Shown piece by piece: positions 8,628 to 21,557 of a DNA stretch of 64,000 bases; position 1 is the first letter of the stretch, and each line of letters opens with the position of its first letter. The notes under the pieces were generated by a model. That model was not told the DNA's origin. It saw nothing but the letters and a program-made list of their open reading frames with translations, and made no database searches. Made by a program: the position numbers and the translations under genes. The stretch is taken from the NCBI GenBank assembly GCA_039583875.1, contig CM077147.1, forward strand, positions 108,050,124 through 108,114,123, given 5' to 3'. This DNA is from Platanthera guangdongensis. Taxonomy: Eukaryota; Streptophyta; Magnoliopsida; Asparagales; Orchidaceae.

Positions 8628-11600
8628 TGTAAGACCCCCCTTTTTTTTTCTTTTTCGACACCGGGGTCTTAGGCCCAGAACCGCCGTTTTGCGGTGACTC
8701 CTTCACACCCTGAAGGGTCATCACCACAAAGCGCCGATTCTGCCGGCCGATTTCGATCATAGAAAAGTAGCACTATAATGTAAATGCAAATTGCAGTCCA
8801 CAGAGAATCACATGTCATAATAAATATAACTCCACGAAGGGAGTGTCCACAGAATAAAACATCAGAGCGGCAAAAATACGGGCTTATGCCCGGTACATCA
8901 TATCCTCACTACAAAATCACTCATGTGGAAGCAAAAGCAGAAAAACTACTCAAGGCCGAGACTCACAGTCCCGGCTGTATGAACTCCGGAGCTGGACTGC
9001 CCCACCTCCAAGCGCACCGGTCTCTGGGGCTGCTCCTCCATGCTGCTCTCCACGATCCCCTAAATGATGCGGTTCGAAAACCGTTAGTCTAAAAGACTAA
9101 GTCCTATCATCCCCCGCCCCTTCCCCCATGGCTCCTAGGCACCGAGCGGAGAGGAAGAAAGGGGAGGACATTGAAGGTGGAGAATATCAAGAACAGATGA
9201 CAACGGACCTATATTAGCAATTCTATAGCATGTAAAGACAATAAGCTGAAATATGAAAAGTAACCTTTACTTATGTGAAAACACATAAGCCAAGGGGTCT
9301 TCTGCAAGGCTCCCATCGTATAAAAAGTCTCATACCAATTTATACGTTGGGGTGTCAGTTATCAAACAGCAGTAACTATATATATCAAAAATTAACCTTA
9401 ATTTATAAACTTGCCCACACAAGCTTATAGACCAATGGGTCATTTTGCAGGTCCTAAAGTATAAGCGTCCCATTCCACTTATACTTTAGGTGTCAGAGTT
9501 AAAAGAATCGATTATGCTATGACATGCAAGTGGGTATGATGGATCATGCAAGTGCAACACGCACACCCGACTCTGTGCACACAGACCTTTAGTTCCCCCT
9601 TTCTGGAGCCGTAACCTCCCAGGATACCTCCGTAGTGGCAGACGGAAGCGGTGGGTTGGGCCTCGCCCACCTCTAAACCAGTAAAGCACTACCCGTCAGA
9701 CCTATCGTACGCCTCAACGCTTGGTGCACAAAGCGGACTCCTGCGTACTCTTGCCGGTTGGCGCACCGGACTTTTGTTGGCAAAGTGCTAACCACACTTG
9801 CCGAGTCAACGTATTGGCGTCGGTGCATCGACTCTCCAATACCGAAGACCCACCACCTTAATTTCCTTTCCTTTTATGCACATGCAAATTAGCGTAATCA
9901 AGAACCGAGCCGAAGCTCCCCGGACCAACACGTCCGTCTCAAACAATCGAGCCGAAGCTCCCCGGACCCAAAGTCCGCCTTTTAACCATCCGAGCCGAAG
10001 CTCCCAGCTAACATCCGGTGCCATCAGTGTTTGTGAAATGTGCAACCCTAATTACTAAGTTACTCTTTTCAGCTTGATAAACAGTTTACGTTAACCCCGG
10101 ACTGCCCCCGGTATTCCCTGTGAAGGGCTCTCAAGGGGCACTAGGAACGGTGTTGGGATTACGCCCAGCGTTCCCTTTCGCAAGGTACTTATTTTGTTAT
10201 TGGTTGATTCCCTTACCCATTACTTCTCATGTTCCGATATGCTAATCCTAGGGTGATTTGACTCCAACTCTCCTTGGATAGGACGATCTTTCGTCGGACC
10301 CGAACGCCTCTAAACCCTAGACAAATTCACACCCTACTCACTCATCTTCCATAGATGTAACCCATTCTACATATCCTTCCAGCAAACCATCAAGACCCAT
10401 CACACGTGCTCTAATTCATATCCACAATGATTTCCTGCAGTTTTGCTATATGCAGACCACTTAAGCTACATGACCCGTAAAAAGGGAATTACATGAAATA
10501 CTCATCCAGTACCCCTATGATAATTATTAGAGGGCTAACATAATATTTGAAGCATAAATCCAGAAATCCATAATTTTCCTAATTTGTCTGATAATTAATT
10601 TATTTATTCTAGTATCCAAAAAACCAAAGTTTTGAACATGAAGTAGCAATTTCAGACACGATAATGTTCCAATAAATTTATGGTAATTACAAAATGCATA
10701 ATCAACTCTAAAGCCTAAGTCTTCAAATTTTTCAGCATGGTTTAGGCCCTTAAATTAAATTTCAAAGATATCTCATAAAAAGTCATTTTAAAATATTTTA
10801 CAGCAATAATACCTCCAAAAATTCAGAGAAAATTCAGGAATGATTATGATGGCCTACAAATACCCGAAAAAAAGTTTCATAATTTATCATGTAAAAATAA
10901 GGCTATACTTGATTTTCTCATGAAATATCAGGTTTATGGGTTAATGGACAAAGTATACTAATTAACCATCAAAAATTTCTACAAAAATTTCCACATGATA
11001 ATATTGAGCTAGAAACACTATGTATCAAGTTTCATAATTTTTCAATAAGTATTGGGCTATTGCAAGAATTATTTAGTATATAACCAAAGTAAAGCACTTG
11101 TGAAGTAGATGCCCTAACTAGATATCCAAAAATTCTATCAAAATTCATACATGATTAGTATAGTCTAAAACTACCTCTGCCAATGTTTCATGCCCTTTCA
11201 ATGGGCAGTGAGAGCACAATAGCCAAATTATTAATTAGGGCAATCCTATTGGTTATTAATGAAGTGATACAAATATTGATCAAAACTCCCTAAGCAAATT
11301 ACCAGAGGCTCAACATATCCTTATTCCCTCACTACCCAAATTTGGTTAAGTTTCAAGATGTTTAGCTAACCTAAACCTACACTACAAGTTTTAGGTCCTA
11401 AGCTAGGGTTAGGGTTTTGGGGACCATACCCTTTTCAAAATTAGTTACTATTTTTAACAGAAGGTTTTATATATCCTAGGGACCTCCTTGCAAAATTTTA
11501 TGTTCATCCAAGGTGTTTAGGACTCATGCCCTTCACAAGGCAAAAAGGTCCCTCCTTAGGGTTTGGCCTAGGAACTTAGGGCAAATCAATTCCACACTAC

Positions 11601-13912
11601 CCCACATTCCATGGGGAGGTGCTAAGTGCCATAACAAGTCAGTGGACCAAATTTCAGCCTCTGTTGAGGTGATTTGGTCACTCAAAATCAGAAATGCACT
11701 TTTGACCAAAATACCCTTATTAAGGTATAGTTAGGGTTGGGTCAATACCTATTCAAAACACATCCAAATTAGGTGAAACTTTATACAGATACCTAACATG
11801 AGCCCAGGGACCACCCACCAAAATTTGGAAGGGTTTGGAGGTCATTTGACTACTTAATTTAATTACCCTAGCTTTATTAAATAAAGTCAAAAACTTTAGG
11901 AAAATTGTGTCCAAAAATTCTGAGCTTTGGGCAGGCCCTAGGTATAGCTAGGTTAGGCTCCCTACCAAAATTTCAACTGATTTGGGCTAGGGATGAAGTG
12001 GGGGCACACTGTTTAATGACTGCCTAGCCCTAAGGGTATGTCCCACCAAAATAGGTGCCCTGGTCAGAGCAGGCAGCCAAATTGATCCAAACCAATTTTA
12101 AAATAAACTAGACCCAAGGCGCTACAAATCCTATGTTTATCATTTCCTCATACAGAGCCTCTAACTATTTTTAAATATTTAAAACATTAAATGACATAAG
12201 TGTGACAGAATTCATATAAAACATATTTCTTATACTATAGTTTAATTCATCCTTCAGCACGAATCTTGGCGCAGGGATAGACGGCATCCCGTCATCTTCT
12301 CCGTTCAGCCAACGATCCCGATTGATCCCGCCTGGAGCAACTTCCAAACGCCACCGCCAGCGATCCGGCCGCCTCCCCGGCCGGCCACCGCCACCACCAC
12401 CACCACCTCCGTTGAGGTGGTGGCCGTCGCCAGGCGGCGGCTTGGCCGCCGGAGGGCCGTTTTCCGGCGAACCCGACAAGTGGATTTTTTCGGAAAATCC
12501 ATGAAAATGTAGGATTGGATCGGGCTCAATTGAGCCTGAATCTTAAGCCTAAGAAATCCTATGATCTACCCGAGAGTTAAGGAGAGGGGGAGGACCTTCT
12601 TGGCGGCCTGGATGCGGGAAGAGCGGCGGGATGCCATTGACGACGGCGGCGACGCTCGGCTTCTGCAACAGTACAGTGGGATGGCTCGTCTCCTCCAGAT
12701 AAACGCTCGAAAATATTCCCCTTGGCCCACTGATGGAGTTTAAATGGCAATTGGGGAAGGGGGGTGGCTGGTTCTTCAATGTCCATCAACACCATTAATG
12801 GTGTGGCTCGGGTAGAGTGGAGGGGGGCTGAATCCACCCCTTGGTGGCCGGGAAACGACTTGAATCAACTCCTCTTCCCTAGAGGAGTTGATTGCAGCCA
12901 TGAATGGTGGATGTTAGCCTCCCTTGGCCGGTTTTCCACTCTCCCCTTCCTCTTCCCCATCTTCTCTCTCCTCCATTAATATGGAGGGAGCTCCTTTCTC
13001 TCTCCTAGTCACCTCTAGTTGACTGGTCAACCTCACAAGCTAAATGTAGCCCACATGGTTATGATGGTCATGGAAATGGGGTTAGCCTAAGGAGGAAGTG
13101 GCTTGGGCTTGGGTTAGCCCTTTTGGGCTAGGTTTGACTTGACCTAAATGAGGGTTGACCTGGGCCAGTTTGACCATCTGGGTGGACCCCATTGGGTTTT
13201 TAGTGGCCCATTGGACTCCCTTAAGGTCTAGGATTACTTGAATAGGGTTGGTTGAGTATCTTGGTGGTCACATGTCCCTTGGCAATGGCACTTTGACCAT
13301 TTTAGGGCTAGAGTTGACTTGGGTCAACATGACCTATTGGGTTGACCCCTATGGGTCCTTGGTGACCCATTGGCTTCCCCTAATGTCTAGGTATGGTTAT
13401 GTAGGGTTACCCTGCACTTTGGAGGTCACATGCCCTTAGTAAGGGTACTTTGACCAGATTAGGAGCTTGAGTTGACCTGGGTCAACCTGGCCTCTAGGGC
13501 TGGCCCCAATGTGTCCTTAGTGACCCTTTGACCTCACTTTAGGGTTAGGATGGCATAGGTGGGGTCCTCTAGGATAGGAGCAGGTCAATTGACCCTAAGT
13601 AGGCTAGTTTGACCCATTTAGGGCTAGGGTTGACCTTGGTCAACTAAGCCTCTTTGGTTGACCCTAATGAGTCCTTATGGCTCTAATGGGCCTCCCAAGG
13701 TATTAGGGGGTGTTGTGGTAGGGTCTTGAGTTCAAGGTGTAGCCCATGGTCTTCCTAAACCATTGCTCAGAGTTCTACTATTTGCAGACCATGATGATCT
13801 TCCACATTTTGTCCCCTATCTCTTGGCCCATTTCTGGCTTCCTAGGGTTTTGTCATGACCTAGTCATGGCCAAAACCACTCTTAGGGGTCTAGTTGGAAA
13901 TGGGATGTTACA
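8628..13912 (-). mobile_element. TEK2 3' LTR (5285 bp)
   Basis: Read on the minus strand it starts TGTAACATCCC at 13912 and ends GGGGTCTTACA at 8628. It matches 23823-25242 plus 53324-57181 almost throughout. It consists of a GC-richer end with a 42-bp triplicate (CCGAGCCGAAGCTCC near 9905, 9947 and 9988), a long AT-rich non-coding core (about 10400-12230), a GC-rich block with CCACC runs (about 12245-12870), and a segment rich in TTGACC and GGTCAA words (about 13010-13700). I find no supported gene in it; the small open frames are incidental. An LTR of this length is large even for Tekay elements. Confidence 0.88.
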
Positions 13913-14189
13913 AATCCCAATAAACAAAACAAAGATTTCGTCCCCGAAATCAAGGTTGAGCCTACGAGACTTACTACTGAAGAAAAGAACCTTGTAACAT
14001 CCCATCATGACGCCTTGTTTGTTAAATTAGGTTTTAAGGGAAACCTAGATCTATGACCATTTCGCCCAATTGGCAAACCAAGATCCCAATAAACAAGGAT
14101 AAGCCCCCAATAAACAAAAGATAAGCTTCTATCTGCATAGTGCAGCCCTTAGTAGTTTGAAGCAGGAAAATAAGTTAAACATCTTAAGG
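13913..14189 (-). mobile_element. TEK2 3' untranslated region between pol and the 3' LTR
   Basis: Non-coding sequence after pol. On the minus strand it contains TTTCGGGGACGAAATC (about 13935-13950), the kind of word that ends Tekay pol transcripts before the polypurine tract. The tract itself is poor (TTATTGGGATT next to the LTR). A second TGTAACATCCC-like word lies on the plus strand at about 13993, which may mark an old rearrangement. Two near copies of a CCCAATAAACAA word are present. Confidence 0.55.
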
Positions 14190-14529
14190 GGTTTGTGAGG
14201 TATACCTTACTGAACAGCTCTGGGTATCTTTGTCGCATCAGGTCCTGCGGTTCCCAGGTATGCTCCTCCTGGCCGTGGTTCCTCCACAGGACCTTGACTA
14301 GTGGGACCTTCTTGCGTCGCTAGACCCGTACTCCTCGGTCGTCGATCCTCACCGGCTCCAAACGAACCGACCGGTATGAAGCTACCGGCCCTTCGGTGGT
14401 CAAAATCTGCTGCTCCGGGCGTAGCAGAGCCCTCCTCAGCGAAGAAATATGGAAGACGTCGTGCAGCGCTTCCATCTCTGGTGGTAACTCCAGCCGGTAG
14501 GCTAGGGGTCCGATTCGCTCAAGGATCCT
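14190..14529 (-). pseudogene. pol: TEK2 integrase C-terminus with chromodomain-like tail
   Basis: On the minus strand this continues the integrase reading broken at 19335. It contains LHDVFHISSLRRAL and then a tail with VPLVKVLWRNHG and EEHTWEPQ, the arrangement of the C-terminal chromodomain of Tekay/Del chromoviruses, which guides integration to marked chromatin. One in-frame TAG (14320-14322) separates the integrase tail from the chromodomain-like part. The solo LTR at 14535-19329 separates this piece from the rest of pol. Confidence 0.8.
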
Positions 14530-14534
14530 GTAAG

Positions 14535-17500
14535 TGTAAGACCCCCCTCCCCCTTACCAAGGAGGGCTACCGGATCTTATGCCCAGAACCGCCGTCTTAC
14601 GGTGGCACTAACTCACGGGTTAGTCGACACCGCAACACGCCGATTCTGCCGGCTAGTACGATCATTTAACCTATAGGCCAATATGAGAAGAAAGAAGTAA
14701 AACTGTATATAAAACCATCAGTCCACAAGCCACATAGTACAATCATATAAATGAAATGAAAAGTACATCACTATAGTCCACAGAAGAGTACAAATGAAAG
14801 AGTAAAAAGGGCTTATGCCCAGTACATCAAAATCACTCTCTCACAAAATAATAAATGCGGAAGCTATACTAGAACATCAGATCTCGTCCCACCTGAGGAC
14901 GCACAGTAGTGGTAGTAGCCTGCTGATGCGGTATCTGCTCCTCATGTCCTGCCTCCTCGACGTGCTAGTGCTCCATCTCCCCGGGCTCCTAAAAATAGTT
15001 GGTCACCGACCATTAGTCAAAAAGACTAAGTCGTTTCCTCCGCACCTCGCCCCGCAGCTCCTAGGCACCGAGCGGGAGGACGAAGCGGAGGACAACAAAA
15101 GGGGTAGGAAAGTGGAAGCAGGTGACAGTATCTAACTAGAGTTGTAATAAGTAAAGTAGTTCTACGCTAGAAGTTCTAAGTACGGTACAAGCAATAAGTA
15201 AGAGCAGTGCAGTAAAGGAAAGAAAAGAACAGTAATATGAACAAGTAAATAAACTAAACTACCACTATGCTATCAACACAAACGTACCCTAACTTATATA
15301 AATGCCCATACAAATATATAAGTTAGGGTTTCCAGGAAATTTAACTTATCATATAAAAGAGCCCATACTAATTTATATGATAAGGATCTATGAAGCGTAT
15401 GACCTAATATGAATGAATGATATGATGCAATTTTATGCGCAGGCAAGTGCAACTCACACACAATGACTCTGTGATCACAGACCTTTAGTTCCCACTTTTT
15501 GATAGCTAGCATCACTCTCGGGTACCACCGCTGTGGCTACGACAGCAGCGGAGCGGGCGTCTCCGCTTCTAGACCGGTATGCACACTACCAAGCCTTCGA
15601 CCCCTCTCATACGCCTCTGTACACGTCCAAGGTGCACTCTAGAGTCTCGCGTACGTACTTTGCTGACAAACCCGTCAGTCTTGTTGGGTCGGATGTGTGT
15701 TATCAGGGATCATCCTCCAGACTGTAGTGTAAAACAACCCACTGGCCCCTCTAACTCTCACAACCGCCTGGTGCACCGTACTGCCATTGGTGTGACGAAC
15801 GACCAGTACCGCATGCCCCGCCACGATATTTATGCACATGCAAGTAATTCATTCCGAGCCTCCCGCTCGCAGGACCAAACCCGTCCTGAATCCCTCAAAC
15901 CCAAACCCGGGTGAGAACGCACATTAGTGCCTTTATACCAACTCCCTCAAACCCCAAAACGGATGAGATCGCACATTAGTGCCTTTATACCAACTCCCTC
16001 AAACCCCAAAACGGGTGAGATCGCACATTAGTGCCTTTATACCAACTCCCTCAAACCCCATACGGGTGAGCATATACCATGAATCTCTCCAACCCTACAC
16101 GGGCGAGAAGGTACAACAATGTCCTAACCTATTAAACTACTCTTGTCTACGGGTTATTATACTTAGAGATTTAAGGTTAATCCAATGACTGCCCCCGGTA
16201 TTCCCTATGAAGGGCTCTCAAGGGGCACTAGGAACTGTGTTGGGATTACGCCCAGCGTTCCCTTTCGCAAGGATATTTATTTTAGTTGATGGCTACCCAT
16301 GTATCTCCCCAGCTCTCCTTATTGCTCTAGTACAACCCTAGTGACTTAAGGTGTTACCGGGAAACCGACGGTCTTCCGCCGACCCCCACTCCAGTTGCTA
16401 ACTAAGACTTGCACTTCTGATCCCTCACTAAGATAACTCTACCCACCAGGGTTGTTCATGTTGAACTCTCTTATTTCTGCCGATAATCAATCCCCTGGTA
16501 ACCCCTAAGGCAAGACCTATTTGTGTTATATGCAGACCATGTCCTATGGTTACCCTAAAAATGCGATCTTCCAAACCTTAAGGCATCTCGCCTCTAAATA
16601 TTTATCCTAGGGTGGTATGGACTAAGGGAACTACCCTATGAATTCTCATAAATTTTCTTGGCCAAATAGTGCTTTAATTAAATCTTTTACTTTAAACGCT
16701 AGGTCATTTTACACATGAAGTAGTATGATTAAATATCCACTGACCTATAGAATTTTTCCAGAGATGTATATTGATAAAATATTGCTTCCTACAGAGTTTC
16801 ATAATTTTCCGTAAATTATTCATTCCCATTTCCTATTTAATATCAATTTCACACAAATTCCATTTTTCCAAATGAAGTATAGGCATTATGAAATAAAAAA
16901 TTCCAGGAAAATTACAGAACTTTTAGAGCACTAATTTATGACTATTGGCAGAGTATCATCAGCATTTATTATGTAATGGCCTATAAAATTCCATTATAAC
17001 ATATTTACCAAAAATGCCATTGTATTAAACTAACAACTAACAATGCATCCATTAATTCTGAGAAATTCATGCAAAACTAATAATACCATTTTATAACAGT
17101 AGAATAAATTCCAAATTTTTCAGAGGTATATATCCATCATTTCAAGAATTAATAAAATAAGGGTAAAATGGGCAATTTAAGATATCTACTCCAAAAGTTC
17201 CTCAAAACAGAGGGATCATAGTTTTTCCTAAGTCAAATGTGACATTATCTATGCCTTGGCAAAATTTTAGGATTTGTACTTGAGGAAAACCTATTTTCCA
17301 ATTTTATTTCCAAAATAGCTATGTTTAAAATAAATTCCAATAAATGGAATTTTTGATTCCAAAAATTCCATGATAAATTTGAGGGATGAAATTTACCCTA
17401 ATGAACCACTGTAAATAATTCCAAGACCTTTGCATGTCACCATTGGGCTAAATACACTATATTTGCATTTTTGCTAATTGCACACCAAGGCATAACATAA

Positions 17501-19329
17501 GCTAACACATGCAAGTGGATTCTCCAACATGCATTGAACCCAAGGTGCTGAAACTTTTATCATGCACCAAGGATGTCCCCACTGACCTACCACCAAGATT
17601 TGGGACCTTGGGGAGGTGTAGAACTCCTTATATTTCATTTATTTATATTTTTATATTTTGGCAAAAACTATAGGAAAATGTTCTCTAAAAATTCCTAAAT
17701 TTTGGCAGGGGCTACCTATGCCATAATAATGCATGGGACCAAAATTGGGGGCCATGGTGACTAATGGTTTGACCTGGGCATCCAATTTAATTTCTGCCCT
17801 ACCCTAGGACCAGTCCTAGGAGAAATGTCCTACAGGACTGTACACTACACCATATCACATGATTAGGGTGGCAAATTAAAGATAAGACCATTGGCTACAA
17901 TTTTTATTAAAAGGCTAAGTTCTGGAAATGCTTCTAAGAGGCCTAAAATTAACATGCAAGGTGGCTATAATAATGTGACAGAGATTCCACTATTCATCAA
18001 ATATTAATTAAATTATTTAAATCTATTGCACTAATCTTAAAGCTAAAACCGACGGAATCGGTTCATCGTCCCCGATGGTTTGACGGACATGATTGCATCT
18101 TCCTGGACGATGTTGGCTGGCATTTTCCGGCCAGCTGAGCCACCACCACCGCCGGCGGATATCGCCACCACCTTCGTTAAGGTGGGGGCTAGCGTTTCCC
18201 GGCGGTGGGGCCGCCGGAGTTGGCTCCTCCGGCGAACCCGAGCAAGAAGAAAAAGGCTCGGTTTTCTCCATTTTCTCTCATGGTATCGGGCTCGATTGAG
18301 CCCGATATCTCCCTAGGTTGATCTAGAAACCTAGTACGGGAAGTGGCGAGGCGAAACGCACCTGAATTGAGGCTTGGCTGCGGGTCAGGCGGCGGTTTGC
18401 CGTGGTGGTGGTGCGCCGGCGAGCTCCACCCCAAAAACTCGATTCTCCACCATTCTCCATGATTAAGCACTCGATTTCCACTCCCTTCTGTCTCCTGAAG
18501 CTGTTGGTGAGGTCTATTTGGACTGAGGTGGAGTATATGGGGAGGTATTTCCTATGTGAGCTCGGTTTGAGCTTTGTTTGCTCCGCCCAGCTGCCAAGTG
18601 GCTCACAGCCCTGGTTTTCTGCTAGAAATGGAGAGGGGAGGTCGGCCACCTGGTTTTGGGCAGCTAAAACCATCTGATGGGGTGGCCATGTGGCCACCAT
18701 TTCCTCTCCTTCATTTTCTCTCTCCTCCTACCCTTAAAATCCCACTTTTACCCCCTTGCATGTAGTCTCTCTCCTGATTTAGAGGGGTAGGACTGGTCTT
18801 ATTCACTTGGGCTGGCTATGGGCCGATTTTGGTGGCTTGGTCCAAGGGAAAATGGCTTGGTCTTCATTTCACTCTTTTAGGTCAATTTGTTGACTTGTTG
18901 ACTTGGGGAGTTGACTTGGTCAACCATGGTGGGTGGGCTGACCCTACTTGGTGGAATGGGTCTAGTGGCACCACCCAACTTGGGTTGGGTCAAGGGGGTG
19001 CCCTACTTAGGCTAATTGGGCTTATGAGTGCGGGTTTGACCAATTTAAGCCCAAGGTTGACTTTGGTCAACTTGGGTCAAAATATTGACCAAATGGCATG
19101 CCCTAGGTGCACTTGGATTGTTTTTAGGGTTAGGGCAATGTGGTGGGGTCATGGAGTGGCTAGGGTCCCCTCTTAGGCTGGTTTGACCTAGTTTGACTAT
19201 GGTCCTATAGTGGGCCCCACATAGCTACCACCCACTACCTAGGGCCAAACATAGTTGATCTTCCTTAAATCTCGCCCATGCCTAACCCAATCTAAGTTGA
19301 GGGGTCCAGAAGTAACATGAGATGTTACA
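14535..19329 (-). mobile_element. Solo LTR of a Tekay-related element (4795 bp) inside TEK2 pol
   Basis: Ends are TGTAAGACCCCC on the left and GATGTTACA on the right (plus strand), so the LTR is in minus orientation like TEK2. The 5-bp target duplication GTAAG is perfect (14530-14534 and 19330-19334). There is no internal domain and no second LTR, hence a solo LTR left by LTR-LTR recombination. Removing it restores the integrase frame of TEK2. It is related to but distinct from the TEK2 LTR: the first 100 bp share the CCCAGAACCGCCG block and the AT-rich and TTGACC-rich layout, but the sequence differs widely. No supported gene lies inside. Confidence 0.92.
15892..16075. repeat. 52-bp tandem repeat in the solo LTR
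   Basis: Four copies beginning CCCTCAAACCC at about 15892, 15944, 15996 and 16048, each with CGCACATTAGTGCC in the first three. It occupies the same place in the LTR as the 42-bp triplicate of the TEK2 LTR. Confidence 0.8.
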
Positions 19330-19334
19330 GTAAG

Positions 19335-20400
19335 GGCCCATATACCTAGGGCTGAGCTTCTTCCTCCGACCACGCACCCGCGAGACTCCATGCATGGGCC
19401 GGATCTTCAGAAACACCCGGTCTCCCACCTGGAACTCCACCTGCCGATGCCGGGCGTCATAGTACTTAGCCTGTCTGCTCTGCGCCTCTAGCATCCTGTC
19501 TCTGATCAGCCTCACCTGGGCCTCGGTGTCTTCAACAAACTCTGATCCCAACACCTTCGGATCTTCGTCCTGAACCCAAGAAAGCGGGGTCCGACATCTC
19601 CTTCCGTACAAGGCTTCATAAGGCGCCATCCTGATGTTGGACTGGTAGCTGTTGTTATAGGAGAACTCGACCAGGGGTAAGATTTTCTCCCACGGTTCCC
19701 CGCGGTCCAAAATGCATAGCCTCAAAAGGTCTTCCAGCGTCCGGTTGGTGCGTTCTGTCTGCCCGTCCGTCTGGGGATGAAATGTAGTGCTGAAGGTCAA
19801 TCGCGTGCCTAAGTAAGCTTGCACGGATCTCCACTCCCTGGAAGTGAACCGGCCATCCCGATCCGATACTATCGTCTTGGGCACCCCGTGATACCGAATG
19901 AACTGCTCCACAAATCTCCGTACTAATACTCCCACAGCGTCGTCCTTCCTGATCGGAATGAACCTGGCTACCTTGGTCAACCGATCGACGATGACCCAAA
20001 TTGAGTCATTCCCCGTTCGTGATCGGGGGAGTCCGTGAATAAAATCCATCGCGATGTCTTCGAACTTCCACTCTGGTACCGGGAGCGGTTGCAACAACCC
20101 CGCAGGGATTTTGCACTCTGCCTTCACTAGCTGACAAGCTTCGCAGTGGGTCACAAACCACGTAATATCCTTCTTCATGCCAGGCCAGTACATAGTCTTC
20201 TTTAAATACGCAGTCATCTTCGTGATGCCTGGGTGCACCGAGTATCTGCTGTGATGGGCTTCCGCCATGATATCCTCCCGGACCTGGCCTCCTCCCGGTA
20301 TGTAAGTCCTACCTTTGAAGCATACCACGCCGTCCCTCATCGTATAATCTCCTGCTGTACCATTCTCCAAGGACCAGAATATCGGCTCCAGATTGACATC
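19335..20400 (-). pseudogene. pol: TEK2 integrase
   Basis: Reading from about 20400 down, the frame gives the zinc-binding HHCC domain (HHSRYSVHPGITK with HCEACQLVKAEC), then the catalytic core with D (AMDFIHGLP), D (VSDRDGRF) and E (DGQTERTNRT), then a C-terminal GPY/F-like module with KLSPRYMGPY, where the solo LTR interrupts. The enzyme inserts the cDNA into the chromosome. An in-frame TGA at 20398-20400 separates it from RNase H. The catalytic triad is intact but the gene is cut. The open frame runs 20370-19282, its last codons being solo-LTR sequence. Confidence 0.88.
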
Positions 20401-21240
20401 TCACCTCTGTCCCTCTCTGACTCTGTCCCGGATATCATCTGTAGCACTCACCGCTGCTAAATACTCCGTGTAAAGCTCGGGGTCCTCGGATGACACCAGT
20501 GTGATGTGTATATCCTCCAATCTCCTCACCAACTCCATAGACATAACCTGAGGCCCGACTGCGAAAGTGGCAGCTCTCCGACTCAATGCGTCTGCCACCA
20601 CGTTTGCCTTCCCTGGATGGTAGTGCATCTCATACTGATAATCTGCAAGGAACTCCACCCAGCGCCTCTGCCTGATGTTCAGTTCCTTCTGCGTGTCCAC
20701 GTATTTCAGGTTTTTGTGGTCGGTATAGATATCGCAGTGGACTCCATAAAGATAATGGTGCCAGACCTTCAAAGCAAAAACGGCCGCCCCCATCTCAAGG
20801 TCGTGCACCGGATAGTTCTGCTCGTGCTTCTTCAACTGGCGAGATGCATATGCAATCACATGGCCCTTCTGCATCAATACAACTCCCATACCCTGGTAGG
20901 AAGCATCAGTGTAGACCTGAAATCCTTCCCTCCCCGAGGGGAGAGTAAGAATGGGAGCCGAGGTTAGCCGATCCTTCAGCTCCTGGAAAGCTGTCTAGCA
21001 CTGCGGGGTCCACACGAACGGTACCTCCTTCTTCGTCAAGGATGTGAGCGGGAGGGCGATTCGAGAGAATCCCTCCACGAACTTCCGGTAATAACCGACA
21101 AGTCCTAGAAAACTCCGTCGGTGGCTGTCTTCAGCTGCGGCCAATCCCGAATAGCCTGAATCTTTGCCGGATCCACTGCCAATCCGGCTCCATTGATGAT
21201 GTGGCCTAAGAAGCCCACCTCCTTCAGCCAGAACTGACAT
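20401..21240 (-). pseudogene. pol: TEK2 RT connection and RNase H
   Basis: On the minus strand the segment begins in the RT thumb ([21 protein letters not shown]), meets an in-frame TAG at 20995-20997, and continues into RNase H with YTDHKNLKY and the conserved end [13 protein letters not shown]. RNase H removes RNA from the RNA-DNA hybrid during reverse transcription. The segment lies one frame away from the upstream RT part; the shift is near 21120, between KTAT and RSFLGL. Confidence 0.85.
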
Positions 21241-21557
21241 TTACTAAACTTCGCATATAGATGATTCTCCCGCAGTCTCTGCAGGGTCAGTGTCAAATGG
21301 TGGGTGTGCTCCTCCTCCATCCTCGAGTAAATGAGGATGTCATCGATGAACACAATGACAAACACATCCAGATATTCCTTGAAGACTTGGTTCATGAGGG
21401 TCATGAACGCTGATGGTGCATTGGTGAGTCCGAAGGGCATCACCGTAAACTCGTATAAACCATATCTGCTACTAAAAGCAGTCTTCTGAATGTCCTCCTC
21501 CCGAATCCGAAGCTGGTAGTATCCCGACCTCAAATCTAATTTCGAAAAGAACTGCAC
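21105..21557 (-). pseudogene. pol: TEK2 reverse transcriptase core
   Basis: RT palm with [26 protein letters not shown] and the catalytic FIDDILIYS, all intact. A TGA (21555-21557, in a context compatible with CGA) separates it from the N-terminal part, and a 1-base shift near 21120 ends it. Same frame as the protease segment and gag. Confidence 0.88.

Noticed and set aside
12171..12840. Gly/Pro-rich open frames in the GC-rich block of the TEK2 LTR, also at 55446-56106
   Set aside because: They are present in both LTR copies but differ by indels of the CCACC run, with no start context or domain. Best explained by base composition.
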